From NCBI GenBank assembly GCA_049323615.1, contig JBMOPD010000010.1, forward strand, positions 27,898 to 91,897: a stretch of 64,000 bases of DNA, in the 5' to 3' direction. Under the pieces are notes generated by a model that made no database searches, was not told where the DNA came from, and saw only the letters and a list, made by a program, of their open reading frames with translations. This document shows, piece by piece, positions 1 to 8,973 of the stretch (position 1 is the stretch's first letter; each line of letters opens with the position of its first letter). Position numbers and translations under genes: made by a program. Origin of the DNA: JBMOPD01 sp049323615 (GTDB lineage: Bacteria > Bacillota > Desulfotomaculia > Desulfotomaculales > Desulfocucumaceae).

Positions 1-2
1 TG

Positions 3-206
3 CGCTTTTTGGCCATGGAGCCAGGCAAGGTTTTTTCCCGGGATTATCTGCTGGAAAAAATATGGGGTTACGACTATGCCGGGGATTCCCGGACGGTTGA
101 TGTTCATATCCGCCATATACGGCAGAAATTTGAGCAGATCCCCGGCTGCCCGCAATTTATAGAAACCGTCCGGGGAGTTGGATACAGGTTCAGGGATCCC
201 GGTTAA
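3..206 (+). CDS. Response regulator, C-terminal DNA-binding domain (partial, left end cut)
   Basis: Open frame entering from the left edge and ending in TAA. It encodes the last part of an OmpR/PhoB-type winged helix, with the family hallmarks V-F-S-R-x-x-L, the recognition-helix stretch R-T-V-D-V-H-I-R-x-I-R and the C-terminal R-G-V-G-Y-R-F. Only about 67 residues are visible, so the receiver domain and true start lie outside the window. The next gene is pstB, which suggests a PhoB/PhoP-like phosphate-starvation regulator. That assignment comes from context, because the fragment alone fits any OmpR-family member. Confidence 0.85.
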   Translation, partial: RFLAMEPGKVFSRDYLLEKIWGYDYAGDSRTVDVHIRHIRQKFEQIPGCPQFIETVRGVGYRFRDPG

Positions 207-289
207 TGCAAACTTAACAGAAGTATAACAGGTGGATAATATAGTTTTGCTAAGATCGCACGTAAGACTTGATTTGCGGGGAGGACCGA

Positions 290-1048
290 ATGAGCGGCAA
301 TAAGATAGAGGTGGAGTCCCTTAGCCTCTTTTATAAGGATTTTCAGGCCCTTAAAAACGTGACCATGAATATAAAGGAAAATCAGATCAGTGCTCTGATC
401 GGCCCCTCCGGCTGCGGCAAGTCTACTTTTTTGCGGACCCTGAACAGGATGAATGACCTGTATGAAGGGGTAAGGGTGGAAGGCAAGGTTCTGCTTGACG
501 GCCAGGACATATATCAGGCGGGCATTGATGTGGTGGCCCTGCGCAAAAGGGTGGGCATGGTCTTCCAGAGGCCAAACCCCTTTCCCATGTCGGTTTACGA
601 TAATGTGGCCTATGGGCCGCGCATACACGGGATTAGAAATAAAAAGAAACTGGACGAAATTGTCGAGATCAGCCTGCGGGGTGCGGCGCTCTGGGAGGAG
701 GTACAGGACCGGCTTTATAAGCCGGCTTTGGGTCTTTCAGGGGGGCAGCAGCAGAGATTGTGCATCGCCCGCCTGCTGGCGGTGGAGCCCGAGGTGGTGC
801 TTATGGACGAGCCCAGTTCGGCCCTCGACCCCATCTCAACCCTTAAAATAGAGGAACTAATCCAGGTGTTAAAACAGGATTACACCATTGTCATAGTCAC
901 GCACAATATGCAGCAGGCCGCCAGGGTGTCCGACAACACGGCTTTTTTCTTAAACGGTGAACTTATCGAATACGGAGCCACCGGGGAAATATTTACCCGG
1001 CCCGGGGACCGCCGGACCGAGGACTACATTACCGGAAGGTTTGGCTGA
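290..1048 (+). CDS. pstB: Phosphate ABC transporter ATP-binding protein PstB
   Basis: ATPase of the high-affinity phosphate importer, acting on the cytoplasmic face of the membrane. It has 252 residues, the usual PstB length. Walker [10 protein letters not shown] is at residues 38-46, the signature LSGGQQQ at 149-155 and Walker B VVLMDEP at 169-175. The L-N-R-M-N-D stretch after Walker A is typical of PstB. The ATG at 290 is chosen because GGGGAGG lies 6-12 bases upstream; an in-frame TTG at 269 lacks a site. It follows a PhoB-type regulator by 83 bp. No pstS, pstC, pstA or phoU follows, and a terminator comes directly after, so the other subunits must be upstream or elsewhere. Confidence 0.95.
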   Translation: MSGNKIEVESLSLFYKDFQALKNVTMNIKENQISALIGPSGCGKSTFLRTLNRMNDLYEGVRVEGKVLLDGQDIYQAGIDVVALRKRVGMVFQRPNPFPMSVYDNVAYGPRIHGIRNKKKLDEIVEISLRGAALWEEVQDRLYKPALGLSGGQQQRLCIARLLAVEPEVVLMDEPSSALDPISTLKIEELIQVLKQDYTIVIVTHNMQQAARVSDNTAFFLNGELIEYGATGEIFTRPGDRRTEDYITGRFG

Positions 1049-1084
1049 TGGCTTCACAAATCCTGGTTTCTTAAAAGATTTTTT

Positions 1085-1115
1085 GAAAAACGCCCTATTT
1101 TAGGGTGTTTTTCGC
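1085..1115 (+). terminator. Intrinsic terminator after pstB
   Basis: Inverted repeat AAAAACGCCCTA / TAGGGTGTTTTT with a short TTT loop and a T-run, 37 bases after the pstB stop. It separates the Pho genes from the next unit. Confidence 0.7.
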
Positions 1116-1150
1116 AGGAAATAATGTTTGACCGTCGAATATACCTCAAG

Positions 1151-1179
1151 CTGACTAAATTATCCGGGAGTGGTATAAT
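1151..1179 (+). promoter_or_regulatory. Possible sigma-A promoter for the 1201-5770 unit
   Basis: CTGACT at 1151-1156 and TATAAT at 1174-1179 with 17 bases between. The -10 is perfect and the -35 is imperfect. It lies between the pstB terminator and the HlyD-like gene. Confidence 0.4.
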
Positions 1180-1200
1180 TATGAATCCGGGGTGCGGGGA

Positions 1201-2200
1201 ATGACCGGATCAAAGGCCCGGCCCCCAAAAAAAGGCCGTAAAAGAGCTCTGGCCTTAGCATCGATATTGTTTATCAGCGGGCTGTTTATAATATACATGG
1301 GAGTTGTTCAAATCTGGAGTTTCACCAGGTCAAACCTGGTCAAGACCGCTAACCTTTATGCCGGAGAGCTTAAAAAGCTGTATGTGGCCGAAGGGGTGCT
1401 GGTCAGGGATGAAGCCGTGATCACCTCGCCGGCCGACGGCCAGTTAACTATGCTGGTGAAGGAAGGGGAAAGGGTAAGGGCCGGTGACAGCATTGCCGAG
1501 GTAAAAACAGCCGGGGACGGCGCCGGATCACCGGCCCTGTCGGCGCTGATCAGCGCCGANNNNNNNNNNGCCGGTGTGGGGGGGGCCCCGCGCCCCCCGG
1601 GCCGGGGTGGTGACCTGCCAGGTAGACGGCCTGGAGGGCGTATTGAACCCCGACCAAGTGGATATCCTGGAAGTTGCGGGAACGAAACTGAAAGCTGACG
1701 AAACTGCCGGCCGGGATAACGGTAAAAACAAGTGTCAAAAAGGCCAGCCGGTAATGAAGATCATTGACAACCTTTCTCCCCTGGCCATCTGCCTGCAAGT
1801 TCCCGACGGCTTTCCGCCGGACCGGATAAAGAAGGACGGCGGCATTACACTGGCCTGGGAGAATAATGAATTTACCGGCCGCATAGCAGATGTCAGGGAC
1901 CGCGGGGGAAGGCCGGAGGTGATTATCAAAACCTTCAGCTATCCCTCCGGGCTCCTTTACAAAAGGAAGGTCTTGCTGGCGCTGGTGGGCGGAACGGTTT
2001 CAGGATGCCTGGTGCCCACCAAATCACTGGTGGAAAGGGAAGGGCAAAGAGGGATCTACATTATGAATAAACAGCAGTTCAGATGGGTTCCGGTAAAAGT
2101 GGAGGGGGAAGTTAACGGTAGCGCCGCTGTTTCCGGAGAGCACATTGTTCCCGGTACCCGCTACGCGGTTAACCCCCGCTGGTTCTTTACCGGGAATTAG
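1201..2200 (+). CDS. HlyD-like membrane-anchored protein, interrupted by an assembly gap
   Basis: The N-terminal part (1201 to the gap) has a basic head, one membrane span near residues 18-38 (A-L-A-S-I-L-F-I-S-G-L-F), and a region with the biotinyl-lipoyl/HlyD barrel pattern S-P-A-D-G-Q-L followed by V-K-E-G-E-R-V-R-A-G-D. The part after ten Ns continues with a beta-rich HlyD-type domain ending at TAG 2200. Both halves read as one protein if the gap is the right length, but the true missing sequence is unknown. GTG 1192 and ATG 1201 are alternative starts. It heads the yggS-sepF-proC-yggT-ylmH cluster by close spacing. Substrate and partners are unknown; no outer-membrane or ABC exporter partner is adjacent. 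Confidence 0.7.
1560..1569. other. Assembly gap (10 N)
   Basis: Ten ambiguous bases inside a coding region, flanked by very GC-rich sequence with G and C runs. This marks the sequence as a draft scaffold, and the number of missing bases is probably arbitrary. Confidence 0.98.
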
Positions 2201-2209
2201 GAGAATATT

Positions 2210-2899
2210 ATGGAAAGGTCCGGCATAAAGGAAAACCTGGCCGTGCTGCGCGGCAAAGTTTTGGCCGCAGCCGTTAAGGCGGGGCGCAATCCCGCCGATA
2301 TAAAGATTGTGGCAGTATCCAAGAACGTTTCGGTGGACAGGATGTTGACGGCCGTAGAGGAAGGCGTCACAGACCTGGGGGAGAACAGGGTGCAGGAACT
2401 GCTGTCCAAACAGCCGCATTTCGGCCCCTGGGTCCGCTGGCACCTGATCGGGCACCTGCAGACAAACAAGGTAAAGGCCGTGGTCGGCAGGGTAAACCTG
2501 ATCCATTCCCTGGACTCGTGGCGGCTGGCCGTTGAAATCGACAGGCGGTCGGTGGAGGCCGGGGTGGTCTCCGAGGTTCTTGTCCAGGTAAATGCATCCG
2601 GTGAAAAAACAAAATACGGCCTCAGCCCGGTGGAGGTGCCGGATTTCATCACCGGCGCCCGGGATCTGCCGGGGCTTGCCGTCAGGGGATTAATGACCAT
2701 AGCTCCCATGGTGGACGACCCTGAGGAAGTCCGGCCGGTGTTTAAGCGGCTGCGGGATTTGTTTACGGGTATAAAGCAGCGGATGCCCTTTGTACCCATG
2801 ACCTATCTGTCCATGGGGATGACCAATGACTACCCGGTGGCGGTGGAAGAGGGAGCTAATGTCTTGCGGGTGGGCACCGGTATTTTTGGCGCCCGGTAA
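2210..2899 (+). CDS. yggS: YggS-family PLP homeostasis protein
   Basis: PLP-binding single-domain TIM-barrel protein of the YggS/PROSC family, involved in vitamin B6 and amino-acid homeostasis with no known catalytic turnover. The PLP lysine lies in I-V-A-V-S-K near residue 35. Other family hallmarks are G-E-N-R-V-Q-E-L, W-H-L-I-G-H-L-Q-T-N-K and the phosphate-binding L-S-M-G-M-T-N-D-Y near the C-terminus. The length of 229 residues is normal. It sits just before sepF, the standard order in Gram-positive division clusters, and starts 9 bases after the HlyD-like gene. Confidence 0.95.
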   Translation: MERSGIKENLAVLRGKVLAAAVKAGRNPADIKIVAVSKNVSVDRMLTAVEEGVTDLGENRVQELLSKQPHFGPWVRWHLIGHLQTNKVKAVVGRVNLIHSLDSWRLAVEIDRRSVEAGVVSEVLVQVNASGEKTKYGLSPVEVPDFITGARDLPGLAVRGLMTIAPMVDDPEEVRPVFKRLRDLFTGIKQRMPFVPMTYLSMGMTNDYPVAVEEGANVLRVGTGIFGAR

Positions 2900-2938
2900 C
2901 GCGAAAATGCTCAGGGCTTGCGAAAGGAGGAAGTTTTA

Positions 2939-3379
2939 TTGTCAAAAAGGCTGATGGACAGGGTTCTCGGGATGATCGGGTTTGAAGATGAAATGGTTGA
3001 AGAAGAAGAAAAAATTCGCGAAACCAGATTCCGGGATGAAGAGGAGGCAGTGCCGGCGGTCAGGCGCAAAGGACAGGTCTTAAATCTTCACGCCCAGAAA
3101 CAGCTCAAGGTGGTAGTGGCCGAGCCGAAGATTTTTGAAGACGTTCAGGGGCTGGCGGACAACCTTAAAAACCGCCGTCCGGTCATTGTCAACCTGGAAA
3201 AAGCCGAGCCGGAACTGGCCAAAAGAGTGGTGGACTTCATCAGCGGCGCCACTTATGCCCTTAACGGCAGCCTGCAAAAGGTGGGCAGCGGGATCTTCCT
3301 TTTTGTGCCCAGCAACATGGATATTTCCAGTGAACTGGGGGATCTGAAGGAACGGGGGCTTTTTTCCTTGATGCGCTAA
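2939..3379 (+). CDS. sepF: Cell division protein SepF
   Basis: Membrane-associated partner of FtsZ that helps align and tether the Z ring. TTG 2939 is the probable start: AAAGGAGG at 2923-2930 gives ideal spacing and the protein then begins with the amphipathic membrane-binding helix S-K-R-L-M-D-R-V-L-G-M-I-G-F. An acidic linker (about residues 20-40) precedes the compact SepF core with V-I-V-N-L and the glycine-containing F-I-S-G-A-x-Y-A-L-x-G. Length is 146 residues. It is located between yggS and proC as in many Firmicutes. Confidence 0.93.
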   Translation: MSKRLMDRVLGMIGFEDEMVEEEEKIRETRFRDEEEAVPAVRRKGQVLNLHAQKQLKVVVAEPKIFEDVQGLADNLKNRRPVIVNLEKAEPELAKRVVDFISGATYALNGSLQKVGSGIFLFVPSNMDISSELGDLKERGLFSLMR

Positions 3380-3442
3380 TTCCGGTCCAGTGTTTGCATC
3401 TTAATCGGGCCGGTATTCTGATATGATCGGAGATGAAAATTA

Positions 3443-4267
3443 ATGCCCCTTACGGGTTCTAAAACAGGTTTTATTGGCGGAGGGGCCATGGCCGGGGCCC
3501 TGCTTACCGGGCTGGCCGGCAGCGGGGCCGTGGACGCCGGGGACTTATATGTTTCTGATGTAAATAAAGAAAGACTGGAGCAGTTAAAGTCGTCGCTAAA
3601 TATTAATATACTGTACGACAACAAAGAACTGGTCCGGCTGGTGGATATCATTGTTTTGGCCGTCAAGCCGGGTGTTGTTCTGCCTGTTTTGCGGGAAGTG
3701 GCGGATTTAATAAAGCCCGGGCAGACCTTGATTTCCATTGCCGCCGGTGTTTCCACCGGCGCCCTGGAATACGCCGCCGGAAAAGATGTGGCTGTGGTCC
3801 GGGTGATGCCGAACACCCCCGCCCTGGTGGGGGAGGGGGCCAGCGCCGTCTGTGCCGGCACAAAGGCCGGCAGGGCCGACGTGGAGAAGGCCCTGGGCAT
3901 TTTTAATGCCGTGGGCAGGGCGGTGGAAGTGCCCGAGTCGCTGATGGACGCAGTCACCGGACTGAGCGGAAGCGGGCCCGCATACATGTTTGTGATCCTG
4001 GAGGCGCTGGCCGATGCCGGGGTAAGAATGGGGCTGCCCAGGGATACGGCCCTGCTTCTGGCGGCGCAGACCATGCTGGGAGCGGCCAGGATGCTCCTGG
4101 AATCGGGCCGTCACCCGGGCCAGCTGAAGGATATGGTGACCACTCCGGGGGGGACCACCATAGAGGGGCTTTTTTCGCTGGAGGGTGACGCAATACGGGG
4201 ATCCCTGATCAGGGCGGTGGAAGCGGCCACCCTGAAATCCCGGGAAATTTCAGCCGGCATAAAATAG
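3443..4267 (+). CDS. proC: Pyrroline-5-carboxylate reductase ProC
   Basis: Catalyses the last step of proline synthesis, the NAD(P)H reduction of 1-pyrroline-5-carboxylate, in the cytosol. The Rossmann glycine motif G-F-I-G-G-G-A-M-A is at residues 9-17. The family signature V-x-R-V-M-P-N-T-P near residue 117 and the C-terminal dimer domain with T-G-L-S-G-S-G-P-A-Y and V-T-T-P-G-G-T-T are intact. The length of 274 is typical. A weak GGAG lies upstream of ATG 3443. Confidence 0.96.
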   Translation: MPLTGSKTGFIGGGAMAGALLTGLAGSGAVDAGDLYVSDVNKERLEQLKSSLNINILYDNKELVRLVDIIVLAVKPGVVLPVLREVADLIKPGQTLISIAAGVSTGALEYAAGKDVAVVRVMPNTPALVGEGASAVCAGTKAGRADVEKALGIFNAVGRAVEVPESLMDAVTGLSGSGPAYMFVILEALADAGVRMGLPRDTALLLAAQTMLGAARMLLESGRHPGQLKDMVTTPGGTTIEGLFSLEGDAIRGSLIRAVEAATLKSREISAGIK

Positions 4268-4282
4268 GAGAGTGGTCAATAA

Positions 4283-4546
4283 ATGGGTTTGGCGGCACTG
4301 GTCGATATTGCCTTTAATGTATACATGGCGCTGATGTTGGCAAGGATCCTGCTTTCCTGGGTAAGACACAACCCGTATCAGCCCGTGATCCGTTTTATTT
4401 ACGAAATTACCGAGCCGGTGCTGGGGTTTTTCAGAAAGATAATCCCACCCATCGGTGTTATCGATATATCTCCCATCGCTGCCTTTTTTGTGCTGGGGCT
4501 GCTGAGAAGCCTGATCATAAGAATAATTTTATCTATAAACTTTTGA
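4283..4546 (+). CDS. yggT: YggT family membrane protein
   Basis: Small integral membrane protein of 87 residues with two hydrophobic spans (about 6-25 and 60-83). The family motif R-I-L-L-S-W-V, followed by N-P, an I-Y-E-I-T-E-P-V-L stretch and P-P-I-G-V-I-D-I-S-P, is visible. YggT proteins accompany sepF and division genes in Gram-positives and cyanobacteria, and some affect nucleoid or division-site placement. It starts 16 bases after proC. The molecular role is not established. Confidence 0.9.
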   Translation: MGLAALVDIAFNVYMALMLARILLSWVRHNPYQPVIRFIYEITEPVLGFFRKIIPPIGVIDISPIAAFFVLGLLRSLIIRIILSINF

Positions 4547-4558
4547 GGTGATAGAAAA

Positions 4559-5341
4559 CTGGACAGGGAACGTTTTCTGGCCGGCGCCGGGGGGGAGGAC
4601 AAACTTATCCTGGCGCGGGCGGCGGACATCGCCGGGGCCGTCCTGCGCACCCGCCAACCAAGTTTTACCGATTTCCACGACCCGTATCATACGGGTTTGG
4701 TTGTTTCAGCCCTGAAATTTGTTCCCGGGCTGGCCTGCCGCAGCGATGGCGGATATTCCGGAGCCGAGCGGAAAAGGGTGGTGATCTGCCCCGATTACAT
4801 GGACCCGGAAAACGCCGGCAGCGGGCTGGCCTTTTTGTCCATAACGGGCAGTTTCTACGCTTCCCGGCCCGGCCACAGGGACTTTCTGGGGTCCCTCCTG
4901 GGCCTGGGTTTAAAAAAGGAGAAAATTGGGGATATCCTGGTCAATGAGGGCGGGGCCCAGGCGGTGGTGGCCGCCGAAGTGATGCCGTACATCAGGGGGC
5001 ACCTGTCCAGGGTGGGCAGGTGGGAAGTAACGGTGGAGGAAATAAGCGCCGGGGAGTTAAAGCTGCCGGAGGAGAAATTAAAGACGGTCAATACCACCGT
5101 CCCCTCCATGAGGCTGGATGTGGTGGCGGCCGCCGGGTTCGGGGTGTCCAGGTCGAAGATGGCCGACTATATTAAATCGGAAAAAGTAAATCTCAACTGG
5201 CAGTTAAAAAACTCGCCCTCCCAGCCGGTCAAAGAGGGGGACATTATTTCCATCAGGGGCAGGGGCAGGGTGGAGGTGGCCGGGGTGAGCGGGACTTCCC
5301 GCAGCGGCAGAATTTTTATAACGCTCAAGAGGTATTACTAG
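4559..5341 (+). CDS. ylmH: S4-domain RNA-binding protein YlmH, probable CTG start
   Basis: Protein of the YlmH family, tied in Firmicutes to division clusters and more recently to ribosome-associated quality control. The N-terminal domain contains T-D-F-H-D-P-Y. The C-terminal S4 domain (about residues 180-245) has the M-R-L-D-V-V-A-A-A-G-F-G-V-S-R-S pattern and ends near R-G-R-G-R-V-E-V. No ATG, GTG or TTG lies upstream of codon 47 in this frame, although conserved family sequence starts earlier. CTG at 4559 has GAGGTG 8 bases upstream (4545-4550), giving 260 residues, the normal family length. A TTG at 4697 would delete the conserved N-terminus. Confidence 0.85.
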   Translation: MDRERFLAGAGGEDKLILARAADIAGAVLRTRQPSFTDFHDPYHTGLVVSALKFVPGLACRSDGGYSGAERKRVVICPDYMDPENAGSGLAFLSITGSFYASRPGHRDFLGSLLGLGLKKEKIGDILVNEGGAQAVVAAEVMPYIRGHLSRVGRWEVTVEEISAGELKLPEEKLKTVNTTVPSMRLDVVAAAGFGVSRSKMADYIKSEKVNLNWQLKNSPSQPVKEGDIISIRGRGRVEVAGVSGTSRSGRIFITLKRYY

Positions 5342-5346
5342 AGGGT

Positions 5347-5381
<35 letters not shown>

Positions 5382-5446
5382 TTTCGGGTTGGGTCACGGG
5401 GTCGGAATCCATAATTCAGAATGGAAAAGAGCTTTAGGCCGGGCTG

Positions 5447-5770
5447 TTGGGTAGGTGGTTGGTGTTGATTGATCTACGGGAAGAAAAGGGCGGGGTCGCC
5501 TTCCGGGTCAGGGTGCAGCCCAGGGCCTCCCGCAACCAGCTGGCCGGTGTCATGGACGGCGCCCTAAGGGTAAGGCTTACCGCCCCGCCGGTGGACGGTG
5601 AGGCCAACGAGGCCTGCCTGAAATTTTTGGCCGGGCTGCTGGGCGTCTCCCGGAACTCGGTGCAGCTGGTGTCGGGACGCACCGGCCGGAACAAGACCGT
5701 AAGGGTGCAGGGATTAACTGCCACTGAGGTTCTGGATCGGCTGACCTCCCTCTTCCATGACTCTGGTTGA
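5447..5770 (+). CDS. yggU: DUF167 / YggU family protein
   Basis: Small protein with the DUF167 fold. The conserved core F-R-V-R-V-Q-P-R-A-S-R-N, L-T-A-P-P-V-D-G-E-A-N-E-A and S-G-R-T-G-R-N-K-T is present. Function is unknown in bacteria. The start is ambiguous: TTG 5447, GTG 5462 and TTG 5465 are all in frame, and the later two give a product closer to the usual 95-100 residues. Its stop overlaps the -35 box of the ileS promoter, so it is the last gene of this unit. Confidence 0.87.
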   Translation: MGRWLVLIDLREEKGGVAFRVRVQPRASRNQLAGVMDGALRVRLTAPPVDGEANEACLKFLAGLLGVSRNSVQLVSGRTGRNKTVRVQGLTATEVLDRLTSLFHDSG

Positions 5771-5795
5771 CGGTTTCGGCCGTTTTTTATATAAT
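5767..5795 (+). promoter_or_regulatory. Sigma-A promoter of the ileS leader
   Basis: TTGACG (5767-5772), 17 bases, TATAAT (5790-5795). Near-consensus, about 20-25 bases before the start of the T-box stem I. Confidence 0.85.
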
Positions 5796-5814
5796 ACAAT
5801 AGTCATTATGTATA

Positions 5815-6085
5815 GAAAAAACCAGTGAACGGGAAGAGTAGGAAAATCAAGCCCTTCAAAGAGAGCCCGGGGCCGGTGCGATCCGGGCGGGGGCCTTTTC
5901 CCAAAATCACCCGGGAGGTGCCCGCCGAAAGCCAAAGGACTGGCAAGTAGGCCGGAACGGCGGCCCGCGTTAAGGGCACACGAGGTAGCGAAAAAACGGG
6001 CGTAATATAACGTTTTTTCGTTAAAATTGGGTGGTACCGCGGGAATAAAAAGCCCGTCCCTTTTGCAGGGGCGGGTTTCATTTTT
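5815..6085 (+). promoter_or_regulatory. T-box riboswitch, isoleucine specifier (ileS leader)
   Basis: Transcriptional T-box that reads uncharged tRNA-Ile. Visible in order: AGTA motif near 5836; AGAGAG and a distal hairpin whose loop carries GGTGCGA; specifier triplet ATC at 5906-5908 followed by a purine; a 10-bp hairpin CGAAAAAACG / CGTTTTTTCG at 5989-6020; the T-box sequence GGGTGGTACCGCGG at about 6029-6042; and the competing terminator CCCGTCCC / GGGGCGGG followed by T-rich sequence (6052-6085). The specifier and the downstream gene agree. Confidence 0.93.
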
Positions 6086-6119
6086 GAGTGCACACGACAG
6101 ACAAGGGAGGTCATTTGCC

Positions 6120-8906
6120 ATGGACTACAGCAAGACATTGAACTTGCCGAAAACCGATTTTCCCATGCGGGCGAACCTGCCTGAGAGGGAGCCGGAGATT
6201 TTAAAATTCTGGGACCGGATAGATATTTACAAAATGGTGGGCCGGAAAAACGCCGGCCGGCCGAAGTTCATCCTGCACGACGGCCCGCCCTACGCCAACG
6301 GCCATATTCACCTGGGGCACACCCTGAACAAGGTGCTCAAGGACATTGTGGTCAAGTACCACACCATGGCCGGCTACGACTCACCGTATGTTCCGGGCTG
6401 GGATACCCACGGCCTGCCCATTGAACAGCAGGCCATAAAGGCCATGGGGATCAACAGGCACGCCATTGACCCGGTGGAGTTCCGCAGGAAGTGCAAGGAA
6501 TATGCCTTGAAGTTCGTTGAGATCCAGAAGGAAGAATTCAAGCGCCTGGGGGTAAGGGGCGACTGGGAAAACCCCTACCTTACCCTGATGCCCCACTTTG
6601 AGGCCGCCCAGATCGGCGTTTTCGGCGAAATGGCCAAGCGCGGCTACATTTACAAGGGCCTGAAGCCGGTCTACTGGTGCTCAACCTGTGAAACGGCCCT
6701 GGCCGAGGCCGAGGTGGAGTACGGCGAAAAGCAGTCCCCTTCAATACACGTGCGGTTTCCGGTCAGTGACGGCAAGGGTGTGGTGCCCGAAGACAACACC
6801 TGCGTGGTGATCTGGACCACCACCCCCTGGACCCTGATCGCCAACGTGGCCATCTGCCTGCACCCCGATTTCGATTATGTACTGGCGCGGTTTGCAGGTG
6901 GCCAATACGTTTTGGCCAGAGAACTGCTGGGCCGGTTTATGGAGGCCGCCGGCCTGTCCAACCCGGAAATAGTAAGGGAATTCAAGGGCAGGGAACTGGA
7001 GGGCGCGGTCTGCAGGCATCCCTTTATCGACCGCCAGTCCCTGGTCATCCTGGGCGACCACGTCACCCTGGAGGCCGGGACGGGCTGCGTGCATACCGCC
7101 CCCGGCCACGGCCACGAGGACTACCTTGTCGGCCGGCAGTACGGCCTGCCGGTGCTGTCGCCCCTGGACGGGAAGGGCATATTTACCGGTGAGGCCGGGG
7201 AATTCGCCGGGCAGCACTACAACGAGGCCAACAAGGGGATCATTGAAAAGATGGCCGGTGACGGGAGCCTGCTGGCCAGTGGAACCGTCCGGCACCAGTA
7301 CCCGCACTGCTGGCGCTGCAAAAAGCCGGTATTCTTCAGGGCCACCGAGCAGTGGTTCGCCTCCATTGAGGGGTTCCGCCAGGATGCCCTGGACGCCATC
7401 AGCAAGGTCAGGTGGATACCCGCCTGGGGAGAGGAACGCATCCACAACATGGTGGCCAACCGGGGAGACTGGTGCATTTCCAGGCAGCGCACCTGGGGCG
7501 TGCCCATTCCCATATTCTACTGCGCCGGCTGCGGCAGGGAGATCATCAACGACCGGACCATTTCCCACCTGCAGGGGCTGTTCAGGCAATTCGGGTCCGA
7601 TGTCTGGTTTGCCCGGGAGGCGGCGGACCTGGCGCCTCCTGATTTGGTGTGCCCGGCCTGCGGATCTGGAAAATTCACCAAGGAAACCGATATCATGGAT
7701 GTCTGGTTTGACAGCGGGACCAGCCACATGGGGGTCCTCAACCAGCCCGGAATATGGCCCGAACTGAGGTGGCCGGCGGACCTCTACCTGGAAGGAAGCG
7801 ACCAGCACCGGGGATGGTTTAACAGTTCCCTCTCCACAGCGGTGGCGGCCGCCGGGGAGGCCCCTTACCGGGCGGTGCTCACCCACGGTTTCGTGGTGGA
7901 TGAGCAGGGCCGGAAGATGAGCAAGTCCCTGGGCAACGTGGTGGATCCCCTGAAGGTGATTTCCCAGATGGGCGCCGATATTCTCAGGCTGTGGGTAAGC
8001 AGCGCCGATTACCGGGGCGACCTGGCCGTTTCCCAGTCCATCCTCAAGCAGATGACCGAGTCCTACCGCAAGATCAGAAATACCTGCCGCTTCCTGGTGG
8101 GGAACCTGTACGATTATGACCCTGCGGCCCACCGGGTGGATTACCGGGACCTGCTGGAGATTGACCGCTGGGCCCTGCTCAGGCTGCAGGGGGTGGTGGG
8201 CCGTGTCCTGTCCGCATACAGGGATTACGAATACCATGTGGTCTATCATGCCGTGCACAATTTCTGCGCGGTGGACATGAGCGCCCTTTACCTGGACATT
8301 ATCAAGGACCGCCTGTATACCGCGGCCCCGGCTTCCCGGGAGAGGCGCTCGGCCCAGACCGCCATGTACGAGGTGCTGTATGCCCTGGTGCGCCTGCTGG
8401 CGCCGGTGCTGGCCTTTACCAGTGAAGAGATCTGGCGTTACGTGCCCAAAAACGGTGATATGCCGGTAAGCGTCCAGCTCTGCGATATGCCCCGGGTTAA
8501 CGAGGAGTACCTGGACCCGGAACTGGAGAAGAAATGGGACCGCCTGCTGGACCTGAGGGCGGTGGTAACCAGGGCCCTGGAGGCGGCCAGGCAGGAAAAA
8601 CTGATCGGTAACTCCCTGGAAGCCCGGGTTGAACTGCATGTATCGGATGAAATATACGATTTCCTGGTCCCGATGAAAGACGAACTGGCCACCTTGTTCA
8701 TTGTCTCGGCGGTGGTGATCAACCGTGGGAATCCGCCGGAAGGATCGGTGACCGCCGATGATATACCCGGTTTCGGTGTGACCGTTGGCCGGGCCCCGGG
8801 GGACAAATGCGAGCGCTGCTGGAACTACCACCAGGATGTGGGCAGGGACGGGGAGCATCCCACCCTGTGCCCGCGCTGTCTTGGAGTTGTCAGGTCGCTG
8901 ACTTGA
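6120..8906 (+). CDS. ileS: Isoleucyl-tRNA synthetase
   Basis: Class I synthetase charging tRNA-Ile. ATG 6120 has GGGAGG about 10 bases upstream and gives 928 residues, the normal bacterial-type size. The HIGH motif is within D-G-P-P-Y-A-N-G-H-I-H-L-G-H and KMSKS within G-R-K-M-S-K-S-L-G-N. The editing (CP1) insertion lies between them, including W-T-T-T-P-W-T. The C-terminal zinc site is C-x-x-C-W-N-Y and C-P-R-C. Expression is controlled by the T-box just upstream; a terminator follows, so it is monocistronic. Confidence 0.98.
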   Translation: MDYSKTLNLPKTDFPMRANLPEREPEILKFWDRIDIYKMVGRKNAGRPKFILHDGPPYANGHIHLGHTLNKVLKDIVVKYHTMAGYDSPYVPGWDTHGLPIEQQAIKAMGINRHAIDPVEFRRKCKEYALKFVEIQKEEFKRLGVRGDWENPYLTLMPHFEAAQIGVFGEMAKRGYIYKGLKPVYWCSTCETALAEAEVEYGEKQSPSIHVRFPVSDGKGVVPEDNTCVVIWTTTPWTLIANVAICLHPDFDYVLARFAGGQYVLARELLGRFMEAAGLSNPEIVREFKGRELEGAVCRHPFIDRQSLVILGDHVTLEAGTGCVHTAPGHGHEDYLVGRQYGLPVLSPLDGKGIFTGEAGEFAGQHYNEANKGIIEKMAGDGSLLASGTVRHQYPHCWRCKKPVFFRATEQWFASIEGFRQDALDAISKVRWIPAWGEERIHNMVANRGDWCISRQRTWGVPIPIFYCAGCGREIINDRTISHLQGLFRQFGSDVWFAREAADLAPPDLVCPACGSGKFTKETDIMDVWFDSGTSHMGVLNQPGIWPELRWPADLYLEGSDQHRGWFNSSLSTAVAAAGEAPYRAVLTHGFVVDEQGRKMSKSLGNVVDPLKVISQMGADILRLWVSSADYRGDLAVSQSILKQMTESYRKIRNTCRFLVGNLYDYDPAAHRVDYRDLLEIDRWALLRLQGVVGRVLSAYRDYEYHVVYHAVHNFCAVDMSALYLDIIKDRLYTAAPASRERRSAQTAMYEVLYALVRLLAPVLAFTSEEIWRYVPKNGDMPVSVQLCDMPRVNEEYLDPELEKKWDRLLDLRAVVTRALEAARQEKLIGNSLEARVELHVSDEIYDFLVPMKDELATLFIVSAVVINRGNPPEGSVTADDIPGFGVTVGRAPGDKCERCWNYHQDVGRDGEHPTLCPRCLGVVRSLT

Positions 8907-8943
8907 CTTCTGAATGCTGGATTCCCGCCGCTGGAACAGCGGA

Positions 8944-8968
8944 GCCGCCCGGCAGGGCGGCTTTTTTT
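8944..8968 (+). terminator. Intrinsic terminator after ileS
   Basis: GCCGCCC / GGGCGGC hairpin with a GGCA loop and seven Ts. It also lies at the 3' side of the convergent cotE gene. Confidence 0.93.
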
Positions 8969-8973
8969 CTATT

